DNA of 64,000 bases from Mytilus galloprovincialis (Eukaryota > Mollusca > Bivalvia > Mytilida > Mytilidae), in contig NC_134844.1 in assembly GCF_965363235.1 (NCBI RefSeq), positions 54,184,872 to 54,248,871 of the forward strand, read 5' to 3'. Positions 36,438 to 48,509 of this stretch are shown here, piece by piece. The position numbers and the translations under genes are program-made. Position 1 is the first letter of the stretch; each line of letters begins with the position of its first letter. A model generated the notes under the pieces. The model was not told the origin of the DNA and did no database searches. It was given only the letters and a program-made list of their open reading frames with translations.

Positions 36438-38096
36438 ATGACGGACAATAAATTGTGTTCTGGATGTTTAAGAGATGACGAAAAAATCGAGGCTGAAGCA
36501 TGGTGTAATGACTGCTTAGAAGAAGTTTGTAAGACATGCGCAAAGGTACACAGAAAATTTAATCCGCCACATAAAGTAATACCACTTCACCAGGTCAGTA
36601 ATCTTAGTTCTTCTATTCTGAAAATCAGTAAAGACTGTGATGTCCATACCGACCAAAGGACCGTTCAGTTCTGTACCCAACATGACAAGGTCATCTGTGA
36701 TCTTTGTTTGTCCGACAACCATAAAAACTGTGATTCCATCATTTCTATAGATCGAGCAGCAAAAGGCGTTAAAAGTGGGACCGCCCTTGCAGATCTTAAG
36801 AGTAGAATTAAACACTTAAACGAAATGTTCCCTGAATTGTTGAAGTGTCAAACTAAAGATGAAAAAGAGTTTGATAGGCAAAGAGATAAATTTCTCAAAC
36901 AGATTTCTACCACCAGACAGCAGATTAACAAGCATCTAGATCAAATTGAAAAGGAAACCGTAGACGAATTAAATAAACAGTACAAATCAACCAAACAAAA
37001 AATGAATGAGGCAAAACATAAAACACAGAAAGGACTCGAGACAGTAGCGACATGGACAAACGAATTGTCATCGATAGAAAGCATCAATAATGAAGTACTT
37101 TTATTTCAGACAATCAAAGTAATGGATAATAAAACACACATAGAAGAAATCAATATTAGCGAGCTCAATAAGAAACACAAAATAGAATTTGATCCATTTG
37201 ATACAAACGATCTTCCCGTGGTACTTAAGTCGATTGGAAAGATTTCACTTACAGAAAATCAAATGCACATACCCGCATTACAGCACAATTCACAACAAAT
37301 ACAAGATTCAGTTAAGTCAATGGAAGGCGAAATACAACTAACTAATTCGTTTCTTACATCAGTTTTAGGATCAGATGTTGAAATACGAAACGGTTGTTTT
37401 GTGTCCGGAAAGAGACTTCTCTTGTCACATTACAACCCACCACACATCTATGTATGTGGATATGATGGAAATGATGTACACAGAATAAACTTAGAACATA
37501 AGTCACGTGACGTCGCTATGATCGACGATAATCAGGCAATAGTTACACAAAGCCATAAAGGATTCCAGATCTTAGATCTAACAACACTTACCTTAGGGAT
37601 ATGTATCAAACCTGGAGGAGGAGAATACTATGCTGTGACATGTAGTAATGATCAGATATGGACGGAAGGTGGAGGCTCCACTATTATAAGTCAGATTGAT
37701 ATCAGTGGTAATATACTACGTAGTATAACAACAAATAATAGGATGTGGGACTTTTGTATAGACAACAATGACAACATTTACTATACTCCAGAAAGTACCA
37801 GCGACAATAACGTATACCGTATAATACATGACGGACAGGAGAGTATATACTTTAGTCATTCTGATCTCATTAGACCTATGGGTATCGACGTAGATGAAAA
37901 GGGTAATGTTTATGTAGGTGGATTTTTAACTAACAATATACACCGAATATCATCTAATGGAAAGGATCATCAAATCATACTGACAGAGAACGATGGAATA
38001 ATTCTTCCATGGAGTTTATGCTACAACAGGGAAACAAAACAACTCCTCGTTGTCAACGATAATAAGAAAAGTGTCGCCATATATAATTTACCTTAG
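36438..38096 (+). CDS. TRIM-like protein: two B-boxes, coiled coil, NHL-like beta-propeller (no RING)
   Basis: A 552-residue protein in one intact coding exon. B-box 1 spans residues 7-45 (C7, C10, C23, C26, C31, C34, H38, H45). B-box 2 spans residues 67-98 (C67, H70, C79, H82, C87, C90, H95, C98). A helical, Lys/Glu-rich coiled coil follows at about 115-225. A C-terminal beta-propeller (about 310-552) has NHL-type blades such as MGIDVDEKGNVYVGG and SLCYNRETKQLLVVND. There is no RING finger, so it probably works as a RING-less TRIM adaptor rather than a ubiquitin ligase by itself. Such genes are numerous in bivalves and often discussed in immunity; its specific role is unknown. The start ATG follows a 3' splice site (tttttag/a), so an upstream non-coding exon is likely (candidate at 32617-32666). 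The Y2 copy is a pseudogene. Confidence 0.9.
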   Translation: MTDNKLCSGCLRDDEKIEAEAWCNDCLEEVCKTCAKVHRKFNPPHKVIPLHQVSNLSSSILKISKDCDVHTDQRTVQFCTQHDKVICDLCLSDNHKNCDSIISIDRAAKGVKSGTALADLKSRIKHLNEMFPELLKCQTKDEKEFDRQRDKFLKQISTTRQQINKHLDQIEKETVDELNKQYKSTKQKMNEAKHKTQKGLETVATWTNELSSIESINNEVLLFQTIKVMDNKTHIEEINISELNKKHKIEFDPFDTNDLPVVLKSIGKISLTENQMHIPALQHNSQQIQDSVKSMEGEIQLTNSFLTSVLGSDVEIRNGCFVSGKRLLLSHYNPPHIYVCGYDGNDVHRINLEHKSRDVAMIDDNQAIVTQSHKGFQILDLTTLTLGICIKPGGGEYYAVTCSNDQIWTEGGGSTIISQIDISGNILRSITTNNRMWDFCIDNNDNIYYTPESTSDNNVYRIIHDGQESIYFSHSDLIRPMGIDVDEKGNVYVGGFLTNNIHRISSNGKDHQIILTENDGIILPWSLCYNRETKQLLVVNDNKKSVAIYNLP

Positions 38097-38859
38097 GTTT
38101 AGTTTCAATGCAGAGGATTTTATAAGTAGGACATATAACTTATATAAAAAGGGATAATTAATTTTGATTATTATGGGAATATTTTTTATACATTGAAATA
38201 ACAGCATTACGAAACAAAAATATGTAATGATTTCGGTGTGGTTTCTTTATCATTATACATGTTATAAGATAGTTTGATATTTACACTATTAGTTGTTAAC
38301 TTGATATTCACCATAGTGTAAACATTGGTATGGATTGATGGTTTTCTGATGGAACTTACATTGTATGAAGTGTAAGATTACATCTTTTTATATTTAGTTG
38401 TATTGTAAGGGTTTCTTGTTGAATTTTTGTTTGCCAATTAATTATTTTTAAATTAATATGCATATGGTTCTTTTATTTGTGAGCATTTAATGTTATAGAT
38501 TTGGATAATTATAGGTTTCATCGTCTGAATTGCATATCGTTTAATTTAATATTACAATACACGAGCCGTCCTCGAAAATATCATTTCTATTTTTAAATAA
38601 GATAACGATAGTTTATAATTAGCGATACCCAATCTTTACGAGTTGCTAAACATATTTTTGTTATCGCAGCACTCTCTTTGAGTTCAAATTAAAAAAAATC
38701 GTGAAACGTTGATCTAGTCTTTTACAGATACCAGTATGACGACGTAAGTCATGTTCCGCCTTCACACTATAACATCTGACAAATCCCCCCCCCCCCCAAA
38801 GAAAAATAAACCCGACCAAACACCCACACTGACACATCCGCTTTTAATTTTGTGTCTAT
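38097..38859. other. 3' flank of the B-box gene
   Basis: Homologous to 60033-60605 up to about 38775, so it includes the 3' UTR. A C-run (about 38786-38798) and an AATAAA-like 'aaaataaa' (38801) lie just after the end of the homology. No gene. Confidence 0.5.
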
Positions 38860-39641
38860 ACGTTTTCACATTATAAATATACTACAAGAATTGAAGCCGT
38901 GTCATTGCTGACCTGGCACTTTCCAAATTTGATACATTTAAAATGGAGATAAGTTTGTTGCCTGTCCCAAGTCAGGAGCCTGTAAATCAGTGGTTGTCAT
39001 TTGTTTATGTGTTACATATTTGTTTTTCAATATTTTTGTACATGAATAAGGACGTTAGTTTTCTCGTTTGAATTGTTTTACATTGTCATATACGGGCCTA
39101 TTATCATATAGCTGACTATACGGTATGGGCTTTGCTCATTATTGAAGGCCGTACGATGATCTATTATAAGTTTTAAAATTTCTGTGTCATTTTGGTCTAT
39201 TGTGGAGAAATCTTCTTTTTTTATATTGTTGTTACAGTTTAATCCGTTCATTTGTTAGTCTGCATATAAAGCAAATTACACAATCACTATTGAAAGGATT
39301 TGTTTATAGTGATAGGGTTCTCTATTGGAAATAAGTAGATAAGCAAATGAAAGCGAGGCGTTCCAGTACATTCCCACTCTTTTTACCCGATGCACATATT
39401 TCTTCTAACTGAGCAACATGGTTCTTTTGTTTTTCTATACTTTTTATACTATTTCACTTTACAAATATCCTACTAGAATTGTAGGCCTCTCATCGCTTAA
39501 ATGGCAATTTACAACTTTGACTTATTTCCTACAAGTGGCGTTAGTTTTTAATCTGTACATTTGCTAGCTCTGTATAAGAAAATTACACAAATAAGAATAC
39601 TTTCAAAATGAAAACTAAAATTCATTTGTTCTCTATTTTGA

Positions 39642-40445
39642 CAATTTTTATGCGAAACAATAGTAAAATTTATCTTCGATTGGCATGTTTATTTAAAAAA
39701 AACCATACACATTCTGAATAAATGAATAAGATATATTGTGCAGAGCAAAAAAGTAGTGGTCAAACCCTCAAAACTTCTTCAATTTACTTATGTAGACTGT
39801 AGAAACTTGTTGCATGTGAAAACGTTAGAAGGCCTCCAAGTAATAAACAATGGTTTTAATAACAATCTAGTGTTGCAAGGTTGTTCCTAATTTGACAGTC
39901 TTTTAAGTTTCGATACGGAAATATTTCGTTTATACTGTCATATTTATTACTATCATTATCATGTCAATATCTGTTTGTTCGTAACCTCAAATTGAGATCA
40001 CCAAAACGGCCTCAAAAATGAATGCACTGCACTGAAGTGAATAGTTGTAGGAGAATTTAACCGCAATTCCGAAGTTACACAGTATATACGGTCTGTCATC
40101 AAGTAACTGTGAATACACGTTAAAAAAATCAAAACGTCATTGTCCTGCCTCAGAGGTCGGAATCAGTTTCAGGATAAGAACTTTGAATTTTTCGATTTTC
40201 TTATCCCAGGCATAGATTACCACAGCCGTATTTGGCACACCTTTTTTTGAATTTTGAATCCTCAGTGCTCTTAAAATTTGTGCTTGTTTGGTTTTATAAC
40301 TATTTTGGTATGAGCGTCACTGATGAGTCTTATGTAGACGAAACGCGCGTCTGACGTACTAAATACGAATCCTGGTACCTTTGATAACTATATCTCTGGC
40401 GATAAACATGACAATAAATAATACAGAAACTTTTCAATTGACAGC
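39642..40445 (+). mobile_element. Insertion in X2 carrying a hammerhead ribozyme repeat
   Basis: Absent from X1 (junction at about 779). TTGACA occurs at both ends (39637 and 40438), a possible 6-bp target duplication. Its right third (40187-40400) is homologous to the hammerhead-containing repeat at 48290-48509. Confidence 0.65.
40314..40357 (+). ncRNA. Type-I hammerhead ribozyme, short stem III
   Basis: Stem I GCGTCA/TGACGT (40314-40319 with 40352-40357), core CTGATGA (40320-40326), stem II GTC/GAC with a 7-nt loop, GAAA (40340-40343), stem III ACGC/GCGT with no loop, and cleavage triplet GTC ending at 40351. All conserved core bases are present. A loopless stem III is unfavourable in a single molecule, so cleavage would more likely occur in a dimeric arrangement, as known for hammerheads of satellite and retrozyme repeats. 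It resembles mussel hammerhead repeats as I recall them. Confidence 0.8.
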
Positions 40446-42372
40446 AATTGCATACTTCCTATCATCTCTGTTTTTGTTGCTCAACCAATTTGTAAATATA
40501 ACAGAACTTTAAACAACTGTCGTACAAATTGGAAGATTACATAGGTATACAACCAGTTTTTAACCACCATAATCCGTCTTAGATTAACTTGATCACTTGC
40601 CTTTGCGAAGCACACAGAAATGAAAAAGGAAAATAAATACTTTTTTACAAAGTCATTTTCGAATAAATTTAATTTATGTATTACATGTTTAAATACTAAC
40701 GGCGACAAGCTTCGTGTGTGTTTTTCATCTTTTTTTACGTTATCATATTAACACCTAGGAAAAAATTCATGTCATTTCTTATTATCAAAAAACAAACCAC
40801 AAACATTATATCTGATTTGTCCGAATTACAATAAGATTTTTAGATTTGACAGTACAATTTTTTTCTCAAATTTCATCTCTATTGCCAAAAACAGAATTTT
40901 ATTTAAATATATGAGAAAGATGGCGCGTGCCATCTTAACTTTGTATAGATATATGTATTCAATATTCATATATATAGCTGTTCAAAGTTTATTATTGTAT
41001 TGGTGCATGACATGCAATTTCTATATTGAATGTCATTTAGGTGCATAGGATACATAGTTTTTTTTTAATAACAAGACAGATGAAAATAACACGGGGAAAA
41101 ATTGTAATTGTTGCAATTAAAAGATAAACATTGAAGTAAGCTACATGATATTTTGATTGCTTATTGACGTAACAATTTAGAGGGTTTTAGTCCTAAACTA
41201 TTGTTCTTTAACAGAAAAAAACGACATTCTTTTATAACTATATTAAAATGATTTTTATTAGTCTGTAAGTTCAAATTTAATATAGATAGTAGAAAATTGG
41301 TTAATTGCATTATTTACATGCAAGATGTAAATTATAGACTTTTAATAGCCTTGATTTTGATACATTAGTTGTGTTTGGAATAATCATTTAATTTTACATA
41401 TACCTGTTCAAACGAAATAAAAGGAATACCGAATAATGACCGTCATGTTATATTAGTGCCACTGTTGACCGTGTGTTGTCGTTCCGCAAATGGTGGCAGT
41501 AAAATAACCGAAATCAACTCAACACATTTTGTTTTAATTGAATTGATTTATATGACGGTGTGTCTTTAGTGGCGCAGAAACTTCTAAACCTTCAGCTGCA
41601 TCCGAATTAGATCGGCTCGTGTTGTTCTATCTGTAATGTTTTCTGGGCATAATTATAGTAGAACATGGACTGTTTATGTGGTTTAAATTATACTATTTTC
41701 TGTTTTTAATAATTTTTATGGTGTTGTAAAATGTTTAAATTTACTAAAAGTTTTGGTAACCTCCTTGTGATATCCTGCTGACTGTAGCTGCAAAAAGAAC
41801 ATATTAACAGAAAATCAGAATATAATCTAGTCAGTTTCAGGTACCTGAATCAGATATAGACCGATGCTATATGTTTTTCACATTAATATAAGTATAAGTA
41901 TAACAATTGAATAGATTGTAACATAAATTATAATCGAAGACTATCAGTATAAGATATGGATCAAATACAATTTATAAAAAAAGGTTACAATAAAACAACA
42001 AGAGTTAGACGAAAAGACGAAACATATGAAAAGCATGTAAACAACCATATCATAACAATAGAATGCAATACAAAAGCTTTTAAACCAAGAATTCAAAGTG
42101 ATGCGGTTGAAATCTTCCCTATACCATGCGATACTTTTTCACGTCCATCGTGTTACCGAATTCGTAAATGTTCTTACATGAAATAACCATCTACATGAAA
42201 TTTTCGTTGCATTTTTTCTCAGGAACAACGAGTCGGAGCTTTAAAAAATTTTGTATTAAGCTTCATGTCATCATGTTTTTCAGAGGGATTATTTTCCCAT
42301 CTATTATGGATTTCTTGAAGTTTCTATTCAACAAATACTTGACACCATTTGTGAGCAATACCTTAAGGTACA

Positions 42373-43178
42373 TTTTGTTGGGCGCACTACGTTTGCGCGC
42401 ATTTGGGGATTAAAATGTTTTACGTTTGCGCGCAGCTTTTGATTACATTTGCGCGCATTCATTTTACAGGTAATCTCAGGTAAAAATATAAATAAAAATC
42501 AAATTAAATTGTAAATGACCATATTTTTTTTTTGTAACTAATAGAATGACTTTACAAGTAAACTATACGTAATAAAAATATCTACCCAATCCATGCTACC
42601 TCAGGTTTAGATTTTCTTTTCTTTTTTGACATTATTATTTATAATATACGTTTATTGAATGATTCAAAATATCAACTTTATGTACTTGTCTCGATTTTGC
42701 TGATGTACTATGGACTTATATACTTACTATGATTATTTATATATGTAGTTTTTTGCCAATAAACACATTACAAAAAGATTTTTTTTTTGTATTTTCATAA
42801 CGGATATGACTATCAATTATTAAATTTATAAATACTTTGTTAATTCAAATTATATATTTTTCATAAGGTCAAATCACAATAAATTGGCTATGTCACAGAT
42901 TTTCTTAACATTTTGCATATACTGAATTGTATCTGAAAATCGAAAAAACTATGTCGCTTTATCTCTTTTTTTCCTGCTTTATGAGATTTATACGAACAAA
43001 TTAATAAATAAATAAGTATTATTACCTGTATTTTACCTGAATTTACCTGTAAAAAAATGCGCGCAAATGTTATCAAAAGCTGCGCACAAACGTAATGATT
43101 TTTTCGCGCAAATGTAATGGTAATGCGCGCAAACGTAATGCACCGATTTTGTTTGATGCGATTTTTAATTATGTATAA
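42373..43178. mobile_element. 806-bp insertion with TGCGCGCA-rich inverted ends
   Basis: X1 reads through this point (8925-8928), so it is an insertion in X2. Multiple copies of ACGTTTGCGCGCA lie near the left end (42385-42460) and inverted near the right end (43055-43140), giving imperfect inverted arms. The middle is AT-rich and non-coding. The palindromic TGCGCGCA cores are the most CpG-dense sequence in the area. Superfamily unknown. Confidence 0.7.
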
Positions 43179-43985
43179 TAGATGAAAAGGGTGTGTAATA
43201 CATATAGTCAATGTGGCACCTCAAATGCTGAGTTGCCGGCTATTTCACATCCTAGTACTAAAGAACTCTCTTGAATAGCATAATGTGACTATTAACACCA
43301 ATAAAATGGAAAACTTTCAACAAAGAAAAACCCGTTAAAGAAGAATATACGTCAACATTCAATCTTCAATTATAAATATGAATGTTCAAGCGACATACAA
43401 GTCTCAAAATATCTCAAACTCTATACTCAACAAATTGTGACTTGAATGTAGAGTTGTCTCATTGTCACTGATACCACATCTTCGCATTAATATTTATAGC
43501 TGAATAAAAAGTGAGACTACCAAAATTATAACTCTATCGAAACTGCAATCCTATACTGAAGAGATTTAAAATTTTTGCATAGTGAAGTTTTATTATTAAG
43601 TTGCGGTATTTGTATTAATATTTATTCGGTTTGTAAGACGGCCAAGCTATTTACTGTTTATCCTCACACTGAATGCGCATGTCAAGCCTTTTAGTAAAAC
43701 GCAATCTACAACCAATTGTGTATTACCAGTTATAGGTTTAATTACTTTGTACCTTAAAGTATTCAGCAAATGCCAAATATTTTAGATTGAGATAAATTTA
43801 AAAGACTAACGAGTCAACATTGGTCTAGATTGCAAATGATAGGACTATTTTATTTATGCGGATGAACTGATGATACCCAAGATTATTAAACTGACGTGGC
43901 GGATTATTACGTCGATCCCAAAAGCAACAGACAGAGGCTTTTACACGGCTTAAACAACCTCCTTTGTTTCAAAATTGAAACAAGT

Positions 43986-44638
43986 TGTAATTCGAAAATA
44001 AAAAAAATAACTAGAGGTGAATTTATATACAATTTAAGTAAAGATCCCACTATAATACCCCATGACTTCGATGTAAACCTGCATTTATTATTTAAACACC
44101 TTCGAATGTATATAGATATACGAAGATGTGGTATGAGTGCTAATGAAACAACTCTTCATCCAAGTTACTGCCTGGAGAAATATAACAGTAAATAGTGTAC
44201 GAAAATCTCAAAACATTTTTGGAAGGAACTACAAACAATAAATTAATAAGTAAAGGAAAAACATGAAAAACATATACGCAACGGGTTTGCCAATTTAAAA
44301 ACTAGCCACGCAGTTTCCTTTTTCAGTCAGGATATTTGAATTTGAATAAGGTTGGGGGAATATTATAATTTGGCATGAAAGGTTAAACGGACCGTGGTTC
44401 AATAGCGACAATCGTAATATTTCCTAAATGCCAGATTCCATAAGGCCATAATATGTGAATGGGTATTTTTCCACATGTTCTTTCCAAATCTATAAACCCA
44501 TAATATTATGGTTTTATTTGGTAACGTCGTTTATAAATGGACATAAAAAAATGATAAAAAAACCCAACATGATTACATAAGACAGAAAACATATAACAGA
44601 AAAAAAACTTCTGAATGGCAGCATTCAAGAGTATGTAT
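43986..44638. other. Spacer after X2
   Basis: Contains a short R1 fragment ('gaagatgtggtatgagtgc', 44123-44160). No gene recognised. Confidence 0.5.
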
Positions 44639-46126
44639 GTTAGAATCAGATCGACGTCCGGTCTCTAATCGACGTCCGTTCCTCAAATCGACGGTCAATA
44701 TTTTGATCCTCAAATCGACGTCCAAATCTGACGTCACATTCTCAAATTACCGTCCAATATTTTGATCCTTTAATCGACGTCCATGCATTGATAAAACAAC
44801 GACATATTTAGTGTGGTCTTCTGTAATCTGTGTCCAAATATCAATGAATAATAAATTACCGAACTAACACTAAATAAGGTCTTTACTTTTCTAGTTAAAA
44901 ATATTTTTACATTTTTCATGTGGCTTTTATTCATGTAGCAGCTTTTTATCACTAGCATTACCATATGGTTCTTTATCATTGTTGAAGGCCGTGTGGTTGC
45001 CTATAATTGCTCACATTCACTAAATTTTAACTCTGGTGGATATTTGTCTAATTGAAAATCTTACCACATCTTCTTGTTTTTTAATCTTGAAAGAAACTAA
45101 TCCAGTCGATCTACGTTGACGAATTTCATTAATATTCATATTGATAAATGACATATGAATATACATCATTGAGAAACCAATGACAAAGAAAACAAAACGA
45201 CGTATAGAGGGCAACATTCAGTCTTCAACAATGGACAAAATGAAGAAGTAAAGCCAACTGTATTCAGAGTATTATAATTTGGACTCTGTAAGATATTTTT
45301 CAACAAATTTATAGTTTTACACCTTCAGTGAAACATATAATAAAATAGATTGGCATTATGTTTTTAAATTGTGCTGTTACACCACTGTTTCAGTTTAGGG
45401 TTACGCGCTTATAAACATGTTTAACCTAGCCAAACATTTTATGTGCCTGTAGTCCAGTTGATGTCGTTGGTTTATGTCTGTCATATCTGTTTTTCGGAAT
45501 TGTTTTGTTATAAATAAGATCGTTAGTGTTCAGTTCTAATTGTTTTGCATTTTTCATATCATGGCCTTTTATTGTCGACTTTATTGTTGTTGAAGGACGT
45601 ACAATTGATTATAATTGTTTACGTTACGTCGTTTGAACTCTAATTCATAGTTGTCCCATTGGCAATCACACCACATCATATTTTTCCCCCATAATATATC
45701 AAATTACTTAAAAATTGGTATAACATCCTGTAAAGATCGGTAATAAATTTAGAAAAATATTGTTTCAAATATTTTATTTGTCACACGTAATAAACGTCTG
45801 TTTTGGTTGTTCTGAAAAATATTGACCAAGAACTGTCTTTACATCTTTTTCGGACAATTCAAGTTCTGTTATAACCTTTTCGGTCCTCATTTGCAGTTTT
45901 GTTCATTTATTTTGGATATTTCCATATAATACAGCATGTCGGTCCAAATATCTCGGCGCTTGGATTTTTGCCTATGCCCATAAAAAGGACGTCAATTCGA
46001 GAAGTATAAAAATTGAACGTCGATAAGAGAGGCCAAAATTTAAACGTCAATAAAAGGGACACAACATTGGCCGTCGATTTGAGGAACGGACGTCAGTAAG
46101 AGACCGGACGTCCATCTGAGTCTTAC
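44639..46126. mobile_element. GACGTC-rich inverted-repeat element, member 1
   Basis: The left end (GTTAGAATCAGATCGACGTC) and the inverse of the right end (GTAAGACTCAGATGGACGTC) match over about 60 bp. Repeated ATCGACGTCC-type words lie within 150 bp of each end. ATGTAT flanks both sides (44633-44638 and 46127-46132), a possible 6-bp target duplication. The interior holds R1 fragments and no transposase. Confidence 0.72.
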
Positions 46127-46394
46127 ATGTATACCTTAAATAGAAGTTGTATATTCCTTAGCCGTAAAATTAAATTTTCAACAAAGTGGGATTTAGAAAC
46201 AATAGTTTTTTTGCTGAAATTAAGTAGCTTTCATTATCATGATTATATTTGTATGCTTTTTCTTTTTTTTTTTGTTAATAAGTATGTGCACGGAGCTGCA
46301 TGATTTTTATATAATAGTAGGCGAAAGTCATCACCAGAACTCATGTTTTATCTGTTACTATGTCTATGTAAATGCCGACTTTAAATAAAATTTA

Positions 46395-46505
46395 CTTTCT
46401 TACTTACTTACTTACTTAGTTACTTACTTACTTACTTACTTATTTACTTACTAACTTACTTACTTTCTTGCTTACTTACTTACTTACTTACTGAATTACT
46501 TACTC

Positions 46506-46548
<43 letters not shown>

Positions 46549-46600
46549 ATCTTACTTACTTACTTACTTCTTACTTACTTACTTACTTATTTACTTACTA

Positions 46601-46632
<32 letters not shown>

Positions 46633-46805
46633 GCTTACTTACTTACTTACTCCTCACTTATTATACTTACTTACTTACTTAAATACTTACTAACTCACTG
46701 ACTTACTTACTTACTTACTTAAATACTTACACACTTACTATTTTACTTGCTTACTTACTTACTTACTTATTTACTTACTCACTTATTTACTTACTTACTT
46801 TCTTG
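46395..46805 (+). repeat. (TTAC)n microsatellite
   Basis: About 400 bp of imperfect TTAC tetranucleotide repeats with scattered substitutions. Confidence 0.95.
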
Positions 46806-47574
46806 TTACTCAAGATCTGTTTTATGAAAAGTAAAAATCATTTTTGATATCTCTGGAATTTTATGGCTTTGTTTGCTTCTTGTCTACATGAAAAAATACA
46901 TCAGATCTATAAAATTTATCAAAATGAACGTGAATAATTGATGTGACTTCAAATTGTCCACTTAAAACTTTCTCTTAATTGGCATATCAGTTTCGATTTA
47001 AAATGGAAATACGATCTTCCGATGTCACCTACCTTTTGATAGACGGTCGTGGTATTATTGCATAGTAAATCATTTATGTTTATTTTCTAACAACACTACA
47101 TTAATCGATTTTTTTTATTAGTACTACTTTCTCTGTGATTTGTGTCGGATAAATTTACCAACCTAATTCCCTTTGAAACCATAACCAAATTGTCTAATCT
47201 AAGAAAAAAGATTTAAGCGAGAGAAACTTTTACCTAACCTATCTCGATATAGGACTGACTCAAAATTGAACTCATATGTACGCAAATAAAATCTCCAACC
47301 CAAACCATAAGTGAACTAGATGTCCATGATTTGCAACACAATTGACGAAATTATTAGAAAACTAATGATTCAACTCCCTTTAGGCAATTGACCTTATATG
47401 AATTTGACTATTCTGTTAACTGAAGTTCTATTTTGGTCATAGCTTGTAGCGTTGCAGCGTATTTAGGACCTTCCTAATGTTAAAGCTTGAGCGCTTTGGA
47501 CGCAAGAAATAAATAAGAAACTTACATATTTAACAGATGAATTGGAACGCTTAACACTTAATACTTCACAGCAA
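46806..47574. other. Spacer without recognised gene
   Basis: AT-rich, no homology seen within the window. Confidence 0.5.
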
Positions 47575-47885
47575 AAAAGAATCATTCATAATACGCAAAA
47601 TGTCTTTTTTCTTCAGAATATCGGAATGAAAAATCTGTTCAATATATTAACGAAATAACGAAACAGATGAGGCTAATGCATATTGTAAAGACTGATTAGA
47701 AAAAAATGAAAGGCATACGCAAAAGTTCACTAAGGATTTTATTTGCCACATAAAGTCAAATTACTTATCTGGATAGTGATCTTACTTATTCTTGTTTCAA
47801 AATGAGTGACTGCGATGTCCATATAGACCAAATGACCATTGTCTACTGCACCCAACATGATAAATTCATCTGTGAATTATGGTCA
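47575..47885 (+). pseudogene. Decayed third copy of the B-box gene (N-terminal fragment)
   Basis: Aligns with 36395-36705: a pyrimidine tract and 3' splice-site region (tcttttttcttcag), then 'gaggctaatgcatattgtaaagac', 'ccacataaagt', 'gactgcgatgtccatatagaccaaa' and 'acccaacatgataaattcatctgtga', corresponding to B-box 1 and most of B-box 2. Start codon lost, several frameshifts and stops. Homology ends abruptly at a palindrome-rich stretch (47880-47930). Confidence 0.7.
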
Positions 47886-47925
47886 TGACCATACGCGTAT
47901 GGTCCAAATATTCATATGGTACGGA

Positions 47926-47957
<32 letters not shown>

Positions 47958-48137
47958 AAGACTCCGATCGACGTCAGGTCTCTAATCGACGTCCGATCAT
48001 CAAATCGACGGTCCAAATCGTCACAATATAATATCATCAAATCGGCGGCCAATTTTATGCCTATCTAATCGACGTACAATTTTTGGCTTCTCTAATCGAC
48101 GTCCAATTTTTGGCTCCTCTGATCCTCGTCATTTATA

Positions 48138-48509
48138 ATCCTGGTACCTTTGATAACTATTTACACCACTGGGTCGATGTAACTGCTGGTGGACGTTTCG
48201 TACCCAGGGTATCACCAGCCCAGTAGTCAACATTTCGGTGTTGACATGAATATAAATAATGTGGTATAAATTTCCTGTTTACAAAACTTTGAATTTTTCG
48301 AAAAACTAAGGATTTCCTTATCCCAGGCATTGATTTCCTAAGCCGTATTTCGCACAACTTTTTGGAATTTTGGATCCTCAATGCTCTTCAACTTTGTACT
48401 TGTTTGGCTTTATAAATATTTTGATATGAGCGTCACTGATGAGTCTTATGTAGACGAAACGCGCGTCTGATGTACTAAATTAAAATCCTGGTACCTTTGA
48501 TAACTATTG
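48138..48509 (+). repeat. Retrozyme-like unit bounded by direct repeats
   Basis: Both ends carry 'cctggtacctttgataacta' (48141 and 48489), about 348 bp apart. A complete hammerhead core sits just before the right copy. Such units with hammerheads at repeat boundaries are the hallmark of retrozymes and ribozyme satellites. Confidence 0.65.
48430..48473 (+). ncRNA. Type-I hammerhead ribozyme, second copy
   Basis: Same layout as the copy at 40314: stem I GCGTCA/TGATGT (two G-T pairs), CTGATGA, stem II GTC/GAC, GAAA, stem III ACGC/GCGT without loop, GTC cleavage triplet. The core is intact. Confidence 0.78.

Larger units (their letters stand above)
18690..38775 (+). repeat. Segmental duplication block Y, copy 1 (contains the Ngaro insertion and intact B-box gene)
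   Basis: Positions 18690-21428 match 50490-52846 and positions 31502-38775 match 53013-60605, collinear and same orientation. The missing middle is the Ngaro-like element. About 680 bp around 19730-20340 (R2 plus another repeat) is also present only here. Block Y holds the B-box/NHL-like gene and its putative promoter. Confidence 0.9.
38860..43985 (+). repeat. Segmental duplication block X, copy 2
   Basis: Collinear with 1-1569 plus 7404-9735, starting 85 bp after the end of block Y1. It lacks the 5.8-kb and 380-bp insertions of X1 and has two of its own (39642-40445 and 42373-43178). A 76-codon frame at 41956-42186 is broken in X1 and not recognised. Confidence 0.9.

Noticed and set aside
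36516..36815. 99-codon minus-strand frame
   Set aside because: Antisense shadow of the B-box coding exon.
41956..42186. 76-codon plus-strand frame in X2 with basic residues
   Set aside because: Broken in X1 by an insertion and a small deletion; no family recognised.
43896..44195. 99-codon plus-strand frame across the end of X2
   Set aside because: It crosses the block boundary into an R1 repeat fragment, so it is a composite of unrelated sequence.
46395..46805. Possible CRISPR-like or satellite array
   Set aside because: Plain tetranucleotide microsatellite with no spacers.
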